DNA from: an uncultured Rickettsiales bacterium
GTDB taxonomy: Bacteria; Pseudomonadota; Alphaproteobacteria; RF32; CAG-239
Length of the DNA stretch: 64,000 nucleotides
Assembly (NCBI GenBank): GCA_900551865.1
Contig: URXV01000002.1
Location: 83,360-147,359 of the forward strand
Direction: 5' to 3'
Part shown: in pieces, positions 8,607 to 16,925 of the stretch
Layout: each line of letters opens with the position of its first letter
How positions within the stretch are numbered: position 1 is the stretch's first letter
Translations under genes and position numbers: made by a program
Notes under the pieces: generated by a model
What the model was told of the DNA's origin: nothing
Databases searched by the model: none
The model's input: only the letters and a program-made list of their open reading frames with translations

Positions 8607-8858
8607 TCTGCAGCAATGTGCGTGTTGCAGCTTAAACGGCTGCGGTTTGCGCATTGCGGCTTAGCCAGCGATAGGTGTGATGCTTAGCCGGGCGGTTTGG
8701 TTAAACGGAACGGTTTATCCGGCGGTTTGGATTTTGCATCTGATACGGTTGGTTGAGCTTTGTCGGCTTGTTGCAGTTTGGTTATGCAGTTTAAGTGTGA
8801 TGCTTAATATAAACTGACAGAGAAAAAGCAGGGAGCGGTATGGAACCGCTCCCCTTTT
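8595..8858 (+). repeat. Degenerate copies of the rplQ 3' end in the trailer region
   Basis: The last codons and stop of rplQ (TGCGGCTTAG, 8597-8606) recur at 8655-8664, with looser copies such as TGCAGCTTA near 8627 and TGATGCTTAG near 8680, among other short direct repeats (TGTGATGCTTA occurs twice). Apart from the terminator at its end, the roughly 300 bases between rplQ and the next gene hold only this repetitive DNA. Confidence 0.55.
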
Positions 8859-8860
8859 TT
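8831..8860 (+). terminator. Rho-independent terminator after rplQ
   Basis: A 9-bp perfect stem (8831-8839 with 8845-8853, GGGAGCGGT/ACCGCTCCC), five-base loop and a run of six T. It ends the rplQ transcript. Confidence 0.9.
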
Positions 8861-8914
8861 GTCTGAACCGAAATACGAAAAAACGGCAGTCCGGCCGCCC
8901 GTAACGGCAAAGCC

Positions 8915-9139
8915 TTACGGCTGTTTGGGTGTTTCGGCTTTGTTTTTCAGATTGTCAATAGCAGAAGAAGCATCATTTTTTATCTCCTTTAAAGTTTGGA
9001 CGCTGCCGTCTTTGACTTCCGTGGCGGCTTCGCCGATGGTGGTGTTGGAATTAATGCTGCCGGTAAAGGCTGCTCTTATCAGAACATAAATGGCAACGGC
9101 AACCAGAAAATAGATGATATAGGTTATGATTTTTCCCAT
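8915..9139 (-). CDS. Small membrane-anchored hypothetical protein
   Basis: A 74-residue protein starting at an ATG with an excellent AAAGGAG site nine bases upstream; a longer frame to 9217 is less likely. Residues 4-24 (IITYIIYFLVAVAIYVLIRAA) form one membrane helix; the remainder is a hydrophilic helix ending KNKAETPKQP, likely outside the membrane or in the cytoplasm. I do not recognise a family. Similar short single-span proteins with a charged helix are common in alphaproteobacterial envelopes. Its promoter region is shared with the divergent gene at 9320. Confidence 0.7.
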   Translation of the reverse strand: MGKIITYIIYFLVAVAIYVLIRAAFTGSINSNTTIGEAATEVKDGSVQTLKEIKNDASSAIDNLKNKAETPKQP

Positions 9140-9206
9140 GCGTTTTCTCCTTTGGTCGTATGGACTATATAATTTTCCGATGGCTTTTTTAAAGGGACGA
9201 TAACAT

Positions 9207-9234
9207 TTGACAAGCATGAACTTTGTTCTATACT
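9207..9234 (+). promoter_or_regulatory. Promoter TTGACA-N16-TATACT
   Basis: TTGACA (9207-9212) and TATACT (9229-9234) drive the plus-strand gene at 9320. The same bases read on the minus strand contain CTTGTC, a possible -35 for the divergent gene at 8915-9139, so the two promoters may overlap in their -35 boxes. Confidence 0.75.
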
Positions 9235-9319
9235 GGTGCGGATTTTATAAGATTATGCAGTCGATTTAGCGTATGTATGCAAACAATTATTTTTATTATT
9301 TATCATAAATTCAATTTGT

Positions 9320-10339
9320 ATGGAACCAAAATTTGTTACAGGCTTTTTAACGCCCAGAGTCGTCGTGCGCGGGGAAAGCCTGGAAAGTTATGGCGTCTGT
9401 TTCGGCGCGCGTCGGTTTGATGACGGGAGTTTTGCCCTGCTGGAGGAAAACGGCGTAACGCTTTATGACCGCTCAGGCCATAAAACGGACGGTTTTCTGG
9501 ACGATGTTTTTGTTTTTAAAAACGGGTTTGTTCTCAAAAAAAAGCGACAGGAACAGAATTGGACGTTTGAAACGCCGCAGGGAACGGTTATTGCAATGGC
9601 AGACAAGGCTGAAATCGCCGGCGGCAACTGGCTGGCTTTGCGCGTGCAGGGACAGGAGTGGAACGTTTACCGGGTTTTGGGCCTGTGTTTTGAACGACAG
9701 ATTTCTGTCAGCCTTTTTTCCAAGCGTTGGCAGGTTTTTGCAAGGTTATGTACCGAAGACTTGAAGATTTATCAGGGCAGCGGCACGGGCAGTCTGATTT
9801 TTGCTTTGAGCGACGGGGATATGTCAGTTTTGCAGCGCCGTGACGCGGTATTCGGCAATATAAAGGCTGAATTGACGCGGCGGGGGCGATACCTCTGTCT
9901 TCCTAATGGGGGATTTGCGCTGTCAGATGCGGTTTTCCGGCCGGTATGGCATAAATCCGGCTGTCTTTGGACGAAGAGGTTCTCCGGCGGAGAAATTGAT
10001 TTGTACGATGAACGTTTGCAGTTGTGCGGCGAAGGCCTTTCGGACATAATTATGTTTAAAAACGGCATGTCTTTCCGGCAGTTTGGAACAGAATGGAAAC
10101 TTGTGGTTGCTGACGGAACGATTTTGGAAACAAATGTGTTTGATTTGCAGCTGTATGAGGCGGAGCAGGATATCCCGTGCATTTTGTTCGGAAGTTCGGA
10201 ACGCAACGAGCATATTATCGTGCGTTTTTTCGAAAACGGGTGGCTGCATTTTTCCCGCGGCGGAAACGGAAGCTTTTTAACGCCGGAAGGAAAACGCATA
10301 GAGGCTCCGAACGGAACTTGCGTGCCGTTTGTGGTCTGA
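9320..10339 (+). CDS. Hypothetical beta-repeat protein
   Basis: A 339-residue protein without a recognised family. It has no signal peptide or membrane segment. The sequence is a succession of short strands around tryptophan, phenylalanine and glycine with turns such as RRFDDGSFALLEENGVTLYD, SFRQFGTEWKLVVADGTIL and LHFSRGGNGSFLTPEGKRI. This pattern recalls WG-repeat or beta-propeller-like surface or sensor proteins. The protein at 18586-19164 has the same style and may be distantly related. The ATG has no strong ribosome site; an upstream ORF fragment in another frame is a shadow. It ends just before an unusual terminator. Confidence 0.7.
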   Translation: MEPKFVTGFLTPRVVVRGESLESYGVCFGARRFDDGSFALLEENGVTLYDRSGHKTDGFLDDVFVFKNGFVLKKKRQEQNWTFETPQGTVIAMADKAEIAGGNWLALRVQGQEWNVYRVLGLCFERQISVSLFSKRWQVFARLCTEDLKIYQGSGTGSLIFALSDGDMSVLQRRDAVFGNIKAELTRRGRYLCLPNGGFALSDAVFRPVWHKSGCLWTKRFSGGEIDLYDERLQLCGEGLSDIIMFKNGMSFRQFGTEWKLVVADGTILETNVFDLQLYEAEQDIPCILFGSSERNEHIIVRFFENGWLHFSRGGNGSFLTPEGKRIEAPNGTCVPFVV

Positions 10340-10362
10340 TGCGCGGACGGCGAGAATGCAGA

Positions 10363-10416
10363 TAAACGGCAGGTGTGAAATAAACGGCAGGTGTGAAATA
10401 AACGGCAGGTGTGAAA
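10363..10416 (+). repeat. Three perfect 18-bp tandem copies of a terminator arm
   Basis: The unit TAAACGGCAGGTGTGAAA occurs at 10363, 10381 and 10399 without mismatch. The third copy forms the 5' arm of the terminator at 10399-10433; the first two can pair with the same 3' arm. Confidence 0.95.
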
Positions 10417-10433
10417 ACTGCCGTTTATTTTTT
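10399..10433 (+). terminator. Rho-independent terminator with triplicated 5' arm
   Basis: TAAACGGCAG (10399-10408) pairs over ten bases with CTGCCGTTTA (10418-10427), followed by six T. It terminates the gene at 9320-10339. Confidence 0.9.
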
Positions 10434-10566
10434 GTAACAGGAAGCTCAAAAAGCAGACTGCAACATCTTAGGGATACGGAGGCGAAAGAATAAAATCCGG
10501 GTGCTGCCGTTGCGGAGAGATGGAACTTTGCAGGCAGCGATTGCCGGCAAAAACAGCTGCGGAGTT

Positions 10567-11205
10567 CTATGAGGCGCGGGATTTGCGTTTGTTCAGGATT
10601 TCCGTATAGGCATTTAACGCCGGTATGACGACATAATCGATAAGTTCAATCTGCTCTGCCGTGAGTTTGGCGGTGAAAAGGCGGCGCTTTTCATCTATCA
10701 TTTTGACGTTTACCGGCTTTTTGCCATGGTCAAGCGTTATTTTGACGCTTTTTCCGTTTTGTTCGGCAAGGAAGGCGTAACTTTCAACGGGATGGTCATA
10801 TTCATACGTTTCACGGAAAGTGTAGTCGCTGGCAGTTTGGTATTCTTCTTCGTCTTCAAAAAAAGGAATGACGTTATAGATGTTTTCATCAAACTGGAGC
10901 AGGCCGCCGATGCTTTGTTCCTTAAAATGTTTAAGCGAATTGATGATAAGATAGTTTAGGCCGTTGTATATGACGATGGCGGCAAAATTGTGCGTCAGGC
11001 TGTTTTCGCTGTAAGCGGTTTCGTTCGGAGCCAGAATGCGGAGCCGGTTTTCTTCTTTGGCAGCGATGTTGTCATACAGGGGGTGCCCCGGATGAATAAA
11101 GTTAACAATGGAGTTTGTCCGTTTCAAATCTACGAATTTCTGCGGTTTGACATACGGCTGTTCTTTTGTTTCCCAGAATTTAAACCAGTTTAGAATTTTA
11201 TTCAT
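10567..11205 (-). CDS. Hypothetical protein
   Basis: A 212-residue, mostly soluble protein, charged and aromatic, with no signal peptide or membrane span. I recognise no domain. It has an AAGGAGAG ribosome site and a good promoter. Features that can be seen are an acidic loop FFEDEEEYQTAS near residue 115 and a C-terminal helix LTAEQIELIDYVVIPALNAY followed by a basic tail KRKSR. It is flanked by convergent and same-strand neighbours of unrelated type, so context gives no functional clue. Confidence 0.7.
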   Translation of the reverse strand: MNKILNWFKFWETKEQPYVKPQKFVDLKRTNSIVNFIHPGHPLYDNIAAKEENRLRILAPNETAYSENSLTHNFAAIVIYNGLNYLIINSLKHFKEQSIGGLLQFDENIYNVIPFFEDEEEYQTASDYTFRETYEYDHPVESYAFLAEQNGKSVKITLDHGKKPVNVKMIDEKRRLFTAKLTAEQIELIDYVVIPALNAYTEILNKRKSRAS

Positions 11206-11228
11206 AACTCTCTCCTTGCTTTTTTATG

Positions 11229-11258
11229 AGTATAGCATAAAAAGCGGTACGGTGTAAA
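11229..11258 (-). promoter_or_regulatory. Promoter TTTACA-N18-TATACT for the gene at 10567-11205
   Basis: On the minus strand TTTACA (11253-11258) and TATACT (11229-11234) are 18 bases apart, ending about 24 bases before the ATG at 11205. Confidence 0.65.
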
Positions 11259-11297
11259 TATATTTGTCAGCATATAAGACAGATACTTAGCAAATTC

Positions 11298-11927
11298 CTA
11301 ATTTTCCGGCAGGAGGTTTAAAAAATTGCCGACTTTTTCGGTTATGAGGGCGGCGAAAGCATCAGCATCGCCGGTTTCGCTTTGCAGGCCGCTTATTTTT
11401 GCGTATCCGAATGAGGCGCCGTCAGAAATGCGGACGAGGACAAGGTTGAGCGGCCCGCGCAGTTTGAATGTGCTGATAAATCCGGGGTGTTTGGCCGCAT
11501 CTATAAGGTAGGCATGCATCCGGCCGCGATAATTTTTTCTGAGGATACGGACGGCCATGTTTATGGCTTGTTGGCAGCCGAAACAGGGATTGGCCGAATT
11601 ATAAAAAATGATTGCCTCGGGAAGCCTTTTTCCTTCCGGGTTCTGGTAGAGGTTTTGCAGGTTCGGGGCAGTTGTCATAGCTGGGACTGGGGCTGGTGTT
11701 GGTGTTGGTGTTGGAGTTGGAGTTGGAGTTGGAGTTGGAGTTGGAGTTGGAGTTGGAGTTGGAGGAACAGTGGTGGTTGGGGACGGAACAGAGTTGGCGG
11801 TTTCGGAGGGAGAAACAGCGGCGGCCGGGAGTGGGGCGAGGCCGGGGCTTCCGGCAGCAGGACAGGAGCCGGCTGTTAATGCCGACAAAGAAAACAAGGT
11901 GATGTACAGTCCGGCGGTCAGGCGCAT
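11298..11927 (-). CDS. Thioredoxin-fold lipoprotein with Pro-Thr repeat linker
   Basis: A 209-residue exported protein. I start it at the ATG at 11927 (AAGAGG site) because the N-terminus is then a signal sequence with a lipobox-like end LSALTAGSC. Residues of about 45-80 form a linker of repeated Pro-Thr pairs, which would hold the next domain away from the membrane. The C-terminal part resembles a thioredoxin-like fold: strand EAIIFYNSANP followed by CFGC, a CXXC redox motif, then a long helix and a strand LNLVLVRISDG. A disulfide reductase or isomerase in the periplasm is likely; the exact family is not certain. The repeat is encoded by perfect 6-bp units. Confidence 0.75.
   Translation of the reverse strand: MRLTAGLYITLFSLSALTAGSCPAAGSPGLAPLPAAAVSPSETANSVPSPTTTVPPTPTPTPTPTPTPTPTPTPTPTPAPVPAMTTAPNLQNLYQNPEGKRLPEAIIFYNSANPCFGCQQAINMAVRILRKNYRGRMHAYLIDAAKHPGFISTFKLRGPLNLVLVRISDGASFGYAKISGLQSETGDADAFAALITEKVGNFLNLLPEN
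11690..11762 (-). repeat. Hexanucleotide tandem repeat coding for (Pro-Thr)n
   Basis: On the plus strand, three GGTGTT units are followed by about eight perfect GGAGTT units. Loss or gain of units would keep the reading frame and change only the length of the linker. Confidence 0.95.
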
Positions 11928-12081
11928 ATTTACCTCTTGTGCAAACAGGGAAGGGTGTAAACGGGCGGCGCGAATCAAGATTTGGTACGGGCATTGCGCA
12001 GCCGTATCAGAGCAGGGCGTGCGGCTGTATCTGTGCAGGGGGAGTGCGCGCTTATGCCCGAACAGGGACGGCGCCGTCGTA

Positions 12082-13758
12082 TCAGAGCGGAGCGCAGGCT
12101 TCGCGCAGCCATTCCAGCTCCTGGCGCGTCAGGTATTTCTTCAGGCTCAGGAAAACCTGGCGGTGGTAACGGTTGAGCCACGTCAGTTCTTCCGACGTCA
12201 ACATATATTTGTTAATCAGTTTTTTATCAACAGGAGCCAGAGTTAAAACTTCAAAATGGAGATATTTCGGATTTTTGGTCGGTTTGACGGCGTAAAGGTT
12301 TTCTATCCGGATACCGAAAGCGTTTTCCTTGTAGTATCCGGGTTCAATCGACGTTACCATACCGGCGGCGAGCGGCGCGCTGTTTTTCGCGTGGACGGAA
12401 ATCCGTGCCGGGCCTTCGTGAACGTCGGAGAAAAAACCGACTCCATGTCCGGTGCCGTGTTCATAATCCAGTCCCTGTTTCAGCAGCGGCTGGCGGGCAA
12501 TCAAATCCAGCTCGCTGCCGGAAGTCTGCTGCGGGAAGACGGCGGAGGCCAGGGCGATGTGCGCTTTTAAGACGAGGGTGTTTTTTTCTGTCATATCTGC
12601 GGACGGTTCGCCAAGGGCAATGGTACGGGTTACGTCGGTGGTGCCGTCATAATACTGTCCGCCGCTGTCTAAAAGCAGGACGGAATTTTTTTTGAGGACT
12701 GCGGCGCTTTTTTCGTCGGCGTGATAATGGACAACGGCGGCGTTGGCGCCGAATCCGGCGATGGCGGCAAAGCTTTCTGAATAGAAATTCAGCTCTTTTT
12801 TGCGGAATGCCAGCAGTTTTTCGGCAACCTCGGTTTCGGTTTTTCCTTTGTAATTCTTGGAAAGCCAGAACAGGAATTTGGTCAGGGCAACGCCGTCGCG
12901 CAGATGGGCATTGCGCATTCCTTTCAGCTCTGTCGGGTTTTTGACGGCTTTCATGGCAGCAACGGCGTCGGCCGTGTCGGCAAGCTGCGGAGCAAAACCG
13001 GCGATGGCGGCGGGCGTTGAGCAGAAGTCGGCGCCGAGTTTGGCATAACGGGGCAGAATTTCGGCAAGCTTTGCGAACGGCAGCGCGGTTTCGTAATCGG
13101 TATTTTCGGCAAAGACTTTGTATGCACCGTTCTTTTCAACCAGGACATAGGCGCGAAAAACCGGCGTGTATGGCAGAGCGTTGGAGCGTAAGTTTAACAG
13201 CCATGATGTACTGGCGGCCGAGGTAACAAGAAAGGCGTCAAGCCCGCATTTTTTGAGATGGGCGGCGAATTGCGCCAGTTTGTCTTTGGAAACCTGTCCG
13301 GTAAATTTTTTCTGATGCGTGAAGACTTTTGCCGGTTTGGAACTCAGCAATTTGCCGGCATCGGCGGCAGGGATAAATTCGGCGGCGGGCAGCAGTTTTT
13401 TCAGCCCGTTAAGCGTGCTCAGGCTGATTATCCAAGGGTTGTAGGCAATGCGGGTGGAGGACTTGGCAAAACTGTTTTTCAACCATGAGCAAAAGCTTAT
13501 TTCCGACAGCTTAACGATTTCAATCCGGCGGAGGTTTACTTCCTTTTTGGCCTGGAGTTCGTAGCGTCCGTCAACGAACAGGTATGCTTTAGCTGGTGTC
13601 ACAAACAGGAGGGCATAAGAACCGGTAAAGCCTGTCAATTCGCATATCCGGTTTTCTTCGGGAAGAATGTCTTCGCCGATAAACAGGTTGCCGAGCGTAA
13701 ATATCCTTCCGGAGAGTTTTTGCGCTTTCAGTTCTTTTTGAATGCTTTTAATGTCCAT
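12082..13758 (-). CDS. pepP: Xaa-Pro aminopeptidase P family (M24B metallopeptidase)
   Basis: A 558-residue cytosolic enzyme that removes N-terminal residues before proline. It has the long three-domain layout: two creatinase-like N-terminal domains (ELTGFTGSYALLFV, VDGRYELQA; LVTSAASTSWLLNLRS) and the pita-bread catalytic domain from about residue 290. Metal ligands are visible in LLLDSGGQYYDGTTDVTRT (two Asp), HGTGHGVGFFSDVHEGP (His) and SIEPGYYKENAFGIRIENL (two Glu). It lies 80 bases after prmA on the same strand, an association often seen in alphaproteobacteria, so co-transcription is likely. Length and motifs are complete. Confidence 0.95.
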   Translation of the reverse strand: MDIKSIQKELKAQKLSGRIFTLGNLFIGEDILPEENRICELTGFTGSYALLFVTPAKAYLFVDGRYELQAKKEVNLRRIEIVKLSEISFCSWLKNSFAKSSTRIAYNPWIISLSTLNGLKKLLPAAEFIPAADAGKLLSSKPAKVFTHQKKFTGQVSKDKLAQFAAHLKKCGLDAFLVTSAASTSWLLNLRSNALPYTPVFRAYVLVEKNGAYKVFAENTDYETALPFAKLAEILPRYAKLGADFCSTPAAIAGFAPQLADTADAVAAMKAVKNPTELKGMRNAHLRDGVALTKFLFWLSKNYKGKTETEVAEKLLAFRKKELNFYSESFAAIAGFGANAAVVHYHADEKSAAVLKKNSVLLLDSGGQYYDGTTDVTRTIALGEPSADMTEKNTLVLKAHIALASAVFPQQTSGSELDLIARQPLLKQGLDYEHGTGHGVGFFSDVHEGPARISVHAKNSAPLAAGMVTSIEPGYYKENAFGIRIENLYAVKPTKNPKYLHFEVLTLAPVDKKLINKYMLTSEELTWLNRYHRQVFLSLKKYLTRQELEWLREACAPL

Positions 13759-13838
13759 TGCATTAACTCCGTTAGTTGGGGGCGGCAGATGCTCCGAGCG
13801 GGTGTTTCTGCGGCGGAGGTATCGCCGATTTGCCGTTG

Positions 13839-14711
13839 TTATTTTTGCAGGAGAGCGGCGCGCCAGTTTTCTATCTTGCAGGTTTGCAGCAATTTGAATC
13901 CGGCCTGCTGATGATGTTCTATAATATCGTTTTCCTGATTGTCAATAAATCCCGAAATTAAGTAACAACCGCCGGGGCGGAGGTTTGCGTATGCCGCGGC
14001 AGACATTGCCTTGAGCGGGTTGGCGAGGATGTTGGCAAAAATCAGGTCATATGGCGCTGCGGCGGCAATGGCCGGGTTGGCATATCCGTCGCTTAAGATT
14101 GCCGTGATGTTTTTTTCCACACCGTTGGTTACGGCGTTGCTGGCGGTGACATCGACTGCCTCGGCGTCAATATCGGCGGCAATAATCTGCGGCGTCTGAT
14201 GCCAGATTTTGGCGGCGGCAACGGAAAGGATGCCGGAGCCGGTTCCCATATCGAGAATTTTTTTTGGTACGGGGAAAGCTTCATACAGCCGGCTGATGAG
14301 CGACAGGCACATTTTTGTCGTCTGGTGTTCGGACCCGAAAGCGGTGGCGGCATAGACCTGCACCGGAATTTTTTCTGTGGGCGGGCAGGCTGCTTCATGA
14401 ATGCCGTAAACCATAAACGCGCCGGTTTCAAACGGGGCAAATTTTATGACGTTTTCTTTCAGCCAGTTTTTGCTTTCCAGCGTTTCTTCGCAAAACGGCG
14501 GCAGTTTCAGGTCGAGCGCGGCAACCCGGCGGCGGAAATCTTCGGCATCGAAATCCAGCGGCGCGTAGCCGACATATTCTTCAAGACCGTCGCCGGTATA
14601 GTTGACGGCAACGACGTCAAAGGTTTCTTCCAGAAATTCCGCTTCGGCTTCGGAGAGGGACGCAAGAGGGGAGAATTTTATCAGTTTGCAGCTTTTGCCA
14701 GGGTTATGCAT
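13839..14711 (-). CDS. prmA: Ribosomal protein L11 methyltransferase
   Basis: A 290-residue SAM-dependent enzyme that trimethylates L11. The N-terminal substrate-recognition part is followed by the PrmA-type pocket: PVQVYAATAFGSEHQTTKMCL, motif I ILDMGTGSGILSVAAAK, the acidic strand AADIDAEAVDVTASNA and the catalytic ANILANPL. The family usually has F-GTG-H in the loop where this protein shows FGSEH, a mild divergence. It is divergent from the lipoprotein gene at 14803 and is followed by pepP. Confidence 0.93.
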   Translation of the reverse strand: MHNPGKSCKLIKFSPLASLSEAEAEFLEETFDVVAVNYTGDGLEEYVGYAPLDFDAEDFRRRVAALDLKLPPFCEETLESKNWLKENVIKFAPFETGAFMVYGIHEAACPPTEKIPVQVYAATAFGSEHQTTKMCLSLISRLYEAFPVPKKILDMGTGSGILSVAAAKIWHQTPQIIAADIDAEAVDVTASNAVTNGVEKNITAILSDGYANPAIAAAAPYDLIFANILANPLKAMSAAAYANLRPGGCYLISGFIDNQENDIIEHHQQAGFKLLQTCKIENWRAALLQK

Positions 14712-14738
14712 AGGTTTGCCTCAAAAATATTTTTTTTG

Positions 14739-14767
14739 TTTACAAGTTGTATTTCAAGATGCATAAA
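14739..14767 (+). promoter_or_regulatory. Possible promoter TTTACA-N17-CATAAA for the lipoprotein gene
   Basis: TTTACA (14739-14744) and CATAAA (14762-14767) with a 17-base spacer precede the ATG at 14803. The -10 matches four of six consensus bases. Confidence 0.45.
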
Positions 14768-14802
14768 TATTAGTGAGGAAAACGTTAACAAGAGATTATA
14801 TT

Positions 14803-15582
14803 ATGAAAAAAATATTTATCGGTCTGGCAGCATTGGCAGTAGCTTCGTGTTCATACTATATGAAAGGCGACTATACGCTCGGGAAACGCAATACGTTTAA
14901 TGATTTTTTCTATACCTACAATATCCGCTATTACGATACGGACGAGTTTTCCAGCATAGAGAAGGAAACAGAAACCGTCAGCGATTATGAAGCAGGCGTG
15001 GTGCGCCATGCCGTGCCGGGCGGAATTGTCGTTTCTTCCAAAGTGTTTGAGAAGGAAGTTTATTCCGACGAGATTGTTCGGCCGACGAAGAAAGGGGCGC
15101 TGGTTTCCTATACGGTTCCGGTACAGTTTTCGGACGAGCAGGTGTATAAAATCATCGGCGAGGTTGAAATCAACGAGCATATTTACCGGATGGTCGAACC
15201 GAATCGCTTTGGCGATATCGTCCTGCTGGACGGAAACGGAAACATCTATCCGCGCGTAGGGAGAATTTACAATGACCGGCTGGCTTTGCTAGAAACGGCT
15301 TTTCAGCTGGAACCGGAAGATTTGAAATTCCAAAACGAAGTTAAGAGCCGCTCGGGCGAGGAAGATATGCTTTCAAGCTTTGAAGTCCGCTATGCCGGCA
15401 TTGAAGACTACAAGATGGTCTTTAAATATAAGACGGTAGTGCCGAATAACGGTATGCCTTTGGAAGAAAACAAAACGTATAAATTTCCGATGTATGACAA
15501 AAACGTAAACATTGGCACGATAAAAATTGAAGTTCTCGGCGCTGACGAGAGCGGAATCGAGTATAAGGTTCTGGCTTTATAA
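14803..15582 (+). CDS. Hypothetical lipoprotein
   Basis: A 259-residue protein that starts MKKIFIGLAALAVASCSYYM, a type II signal peptide with lipobox AVASC, so the mature protein should be lipid-anchored. The ATG at 14803 gives this signal directly; the frame is open to 14773. The mature part is tyrosine- and glutamate-rich and has paired-strand character, with no family I recognise. It is divergent from prmA and stands alone. Confidence 0.75.
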   Translation: MKKIFIGLAALAVASCSYYMKGDYTLGKRNTFNDFFYTYNIRYYDTDEFSSIEKETETVSDYEAGVVRHAVPGGIVVSSKVFEKEVYSDEIVRPTKKGALVSYTVPVQFSDEQVYKIIGEVEINEHIYRMVEPNRFGDIVLLDGNGNIYPRVGRIYNDRLALLETAFQLEPEDLKFQNEVKSRSGEEDMLSSFEVRYAGIEDYKMVFKYKTVVPNNGMPLEENKTYKFPMYDKNVNIGTIKIEVLGADESGIEYKVLAL

Positions 15583-15776
15583 GACGCGAGAACGGACTTT
15601 GCCGAAAAGCAGGCATTGCAGTTATGCCGGGAGGGAAACATGAAACAGAAACGGTCGCGGAGACGGCCGTTTTTGTTTTGGGGCGAGGCGGGTGAAGATG
15701 GCGGACTAGACTAAAATAGAGGTTTAACCGCTGCGTATCAGGCTTATGTTTATGGAAGACAAAGGAGGAGGAACCG

Positions 15777-16088
15777 ATGCGTTTTGTAAAACCGGAAAGC
15801 CTGGACAAAGATTCGATTATTCTTGACGTGCGCGGGGCGGACGAATATGCGCATGAGCGTCTGGCTTTGCCGCATATTGTCATAAAGGCGGACAAGGTGG
15901 ATCCGGACAAGTTTATGGCGGAATACAATCCCGGCGGCGACAAGCTGGTTAATATTCTCTGCACGTCGGGCGGCGTTGCTTCGGAGGTTGCCGAGAAGTT
16001 TGAGGAGGCGGGCTATCCGAATGTTGCAGTGGTCGTCGGCGGTATAATCGAAGCGGAGTATGAGGGTGTAAAAGTGCTTAAAAATTAA
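15777..16088 (+). CDS. Rhodanese-like domain protein
   Basis: A 103-residue single rhodanese domain. Visible marks are the N-terminal SIILDVRGADEYAHERL and the active-site loop NILCTSGGVASEVAEK, where the cysteine would carry the persulfide, followed by the final GGIIEAEYEGVKV. Such proteins handle reactive sulfur. The AAAGGAGGAGG ribosome site is very strong. It lies upstream of rnhB but is separated from it by more than 200 bases of repeats. Confidence 0.88.
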   Translation: MRFVKPESLDKDSIILDVRGADEYAHERLALPHIVIKADKVDPDKFMAEYNPGGDKLVNILCTSGGVASEVAEKFEEAGYPNVAVVVGGIIEAEYEGVKVLKN

Positions 16089-16110
16089 AAAATTGTTGAG
16101 TTATAAAGGC

Positions 16111-16310
16111 AATAGGGTATTATCGTTCTGGTTATAGGAAGCGGTATACCGGCAAGCGGCTGTTTCTGACGAGGGTGAAATGGTTTTGTGAGGGATGTCG
16201 TTTCGGACAAAGGGAAAGCGGTATACCGACGGAAACAACGTTTCTGACGAGAACGAAGCGGGGTTGTTGGATAAGGATATCGTTTCGGACAAAGGAGAGG
16301 CGGTATGCCT
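16111..16310 (+). repeat. Imperfect tandem copies of the rnhB translation start region
   Basis: A module containing TTCGGACAAAGG-(A/G)-(A/G)-GCGGTAT occurs before 16141 (degenerate), at 16218 and at the real rnhB start (16300). Spacings between GCGGTAT elements are 77 and 82 bases, and TTTCTGACGAG is shared between the modules. In the two upstream copies the start codon position reads ATA instead of ATG. Confidence 0.8.
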
Positions 16311-16925
16311 GATTTTTTACTTGAAGATGAGACCGGCGGGGTTGTTGCGGGCGTTGATGAAGCCGGGCGCGGCCCGTGGGTCGGACCGGTGGTTGCCGGG
16401 TGCGCTGTTTTTTTGGACAGGAAAGTTGACAGCCGGCTGTTAGAGAACCTGAATGATTCCAAAAAGCTTTCCAAAAAGAAAAGAGAAATGTTGTATGGCC
16501 TGCTGCAAGAAGAAGCAAAAAAGGGAACGGTGCGGCTGGGAATCGGGCAGGCATCGGCACAGGAGATTGATGAAATCAATATCTTAAATGCGTCGTTTCT
16601 GGCAATGAAACGAGCCATGGCAGCGGCCGATATTGCTGCGGATATGGTGTTGGTTGACGGGAACAGAACGCCGAAAGATTTTGGCTGTGCGGTGCGGGCG
16701 GTGGTAAAAGGGGATGTGAAGTCTTATTCCATTGCCGCGGCTTCCGTTTTAGCCAAAGTTTATCGCGACCGCCTGATGGAACAGATGGCAACACAGTATC
16801 CGGGATACGGTTTTGAGAAAAATGCCGGTTACGGTACGAAAGCGCATATTGAGGGATTGAAACGGTTTGGCGTTACGCCCGAACACCGGAGATCTTATGC
16901 GCCGGTAAAGGAGTTTTTGAAATGA
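16305..16925 (+). CDS. rnhB: Ribonuclease HII
   Basis: A 206-residue enzyme that nicks RNA in RNA-DNA hybrids and starts removal of misinserted ribonucleotides. The catalytic motif GVDEAGRGPWVGPVVAGC supplies the first Asp-Glu pair, and MVLVDGNRTP a further Asp; SIAAASVLAKVYRDRLM is the family helix with the last Asp. AAAGGAGAGG lies ahead of the ATG. It overlaps folA by four bases (ATGA). The upstream repeats carry near-copies of its ribosome site. Confidence 0.95.
   Translation: MPDFLLEDETGGVVAGVDEAGRGPWVGPVVAGCAVFLDRKVDSRLLENLNDSKKLSKKKREMLYGLLQEEAKKGTVRLGIGQASAQEIDEINILNASFLAMKRAMAAADIAADMVLVDGNRTPKDFGCAVRAVVKGDVKSYSIAAASVLAKVYRDRLMEQMATQYPGYGFEKNAGYGTKAHIEGLKRFGVTPEHRRSYAPVKEFLK

Noticed and set aside
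10363..10433. Considered as a mini CRISPR array
   Set aside because: Units are contiguous without spacers, and one forms a terminator arm; no cas gene is near.
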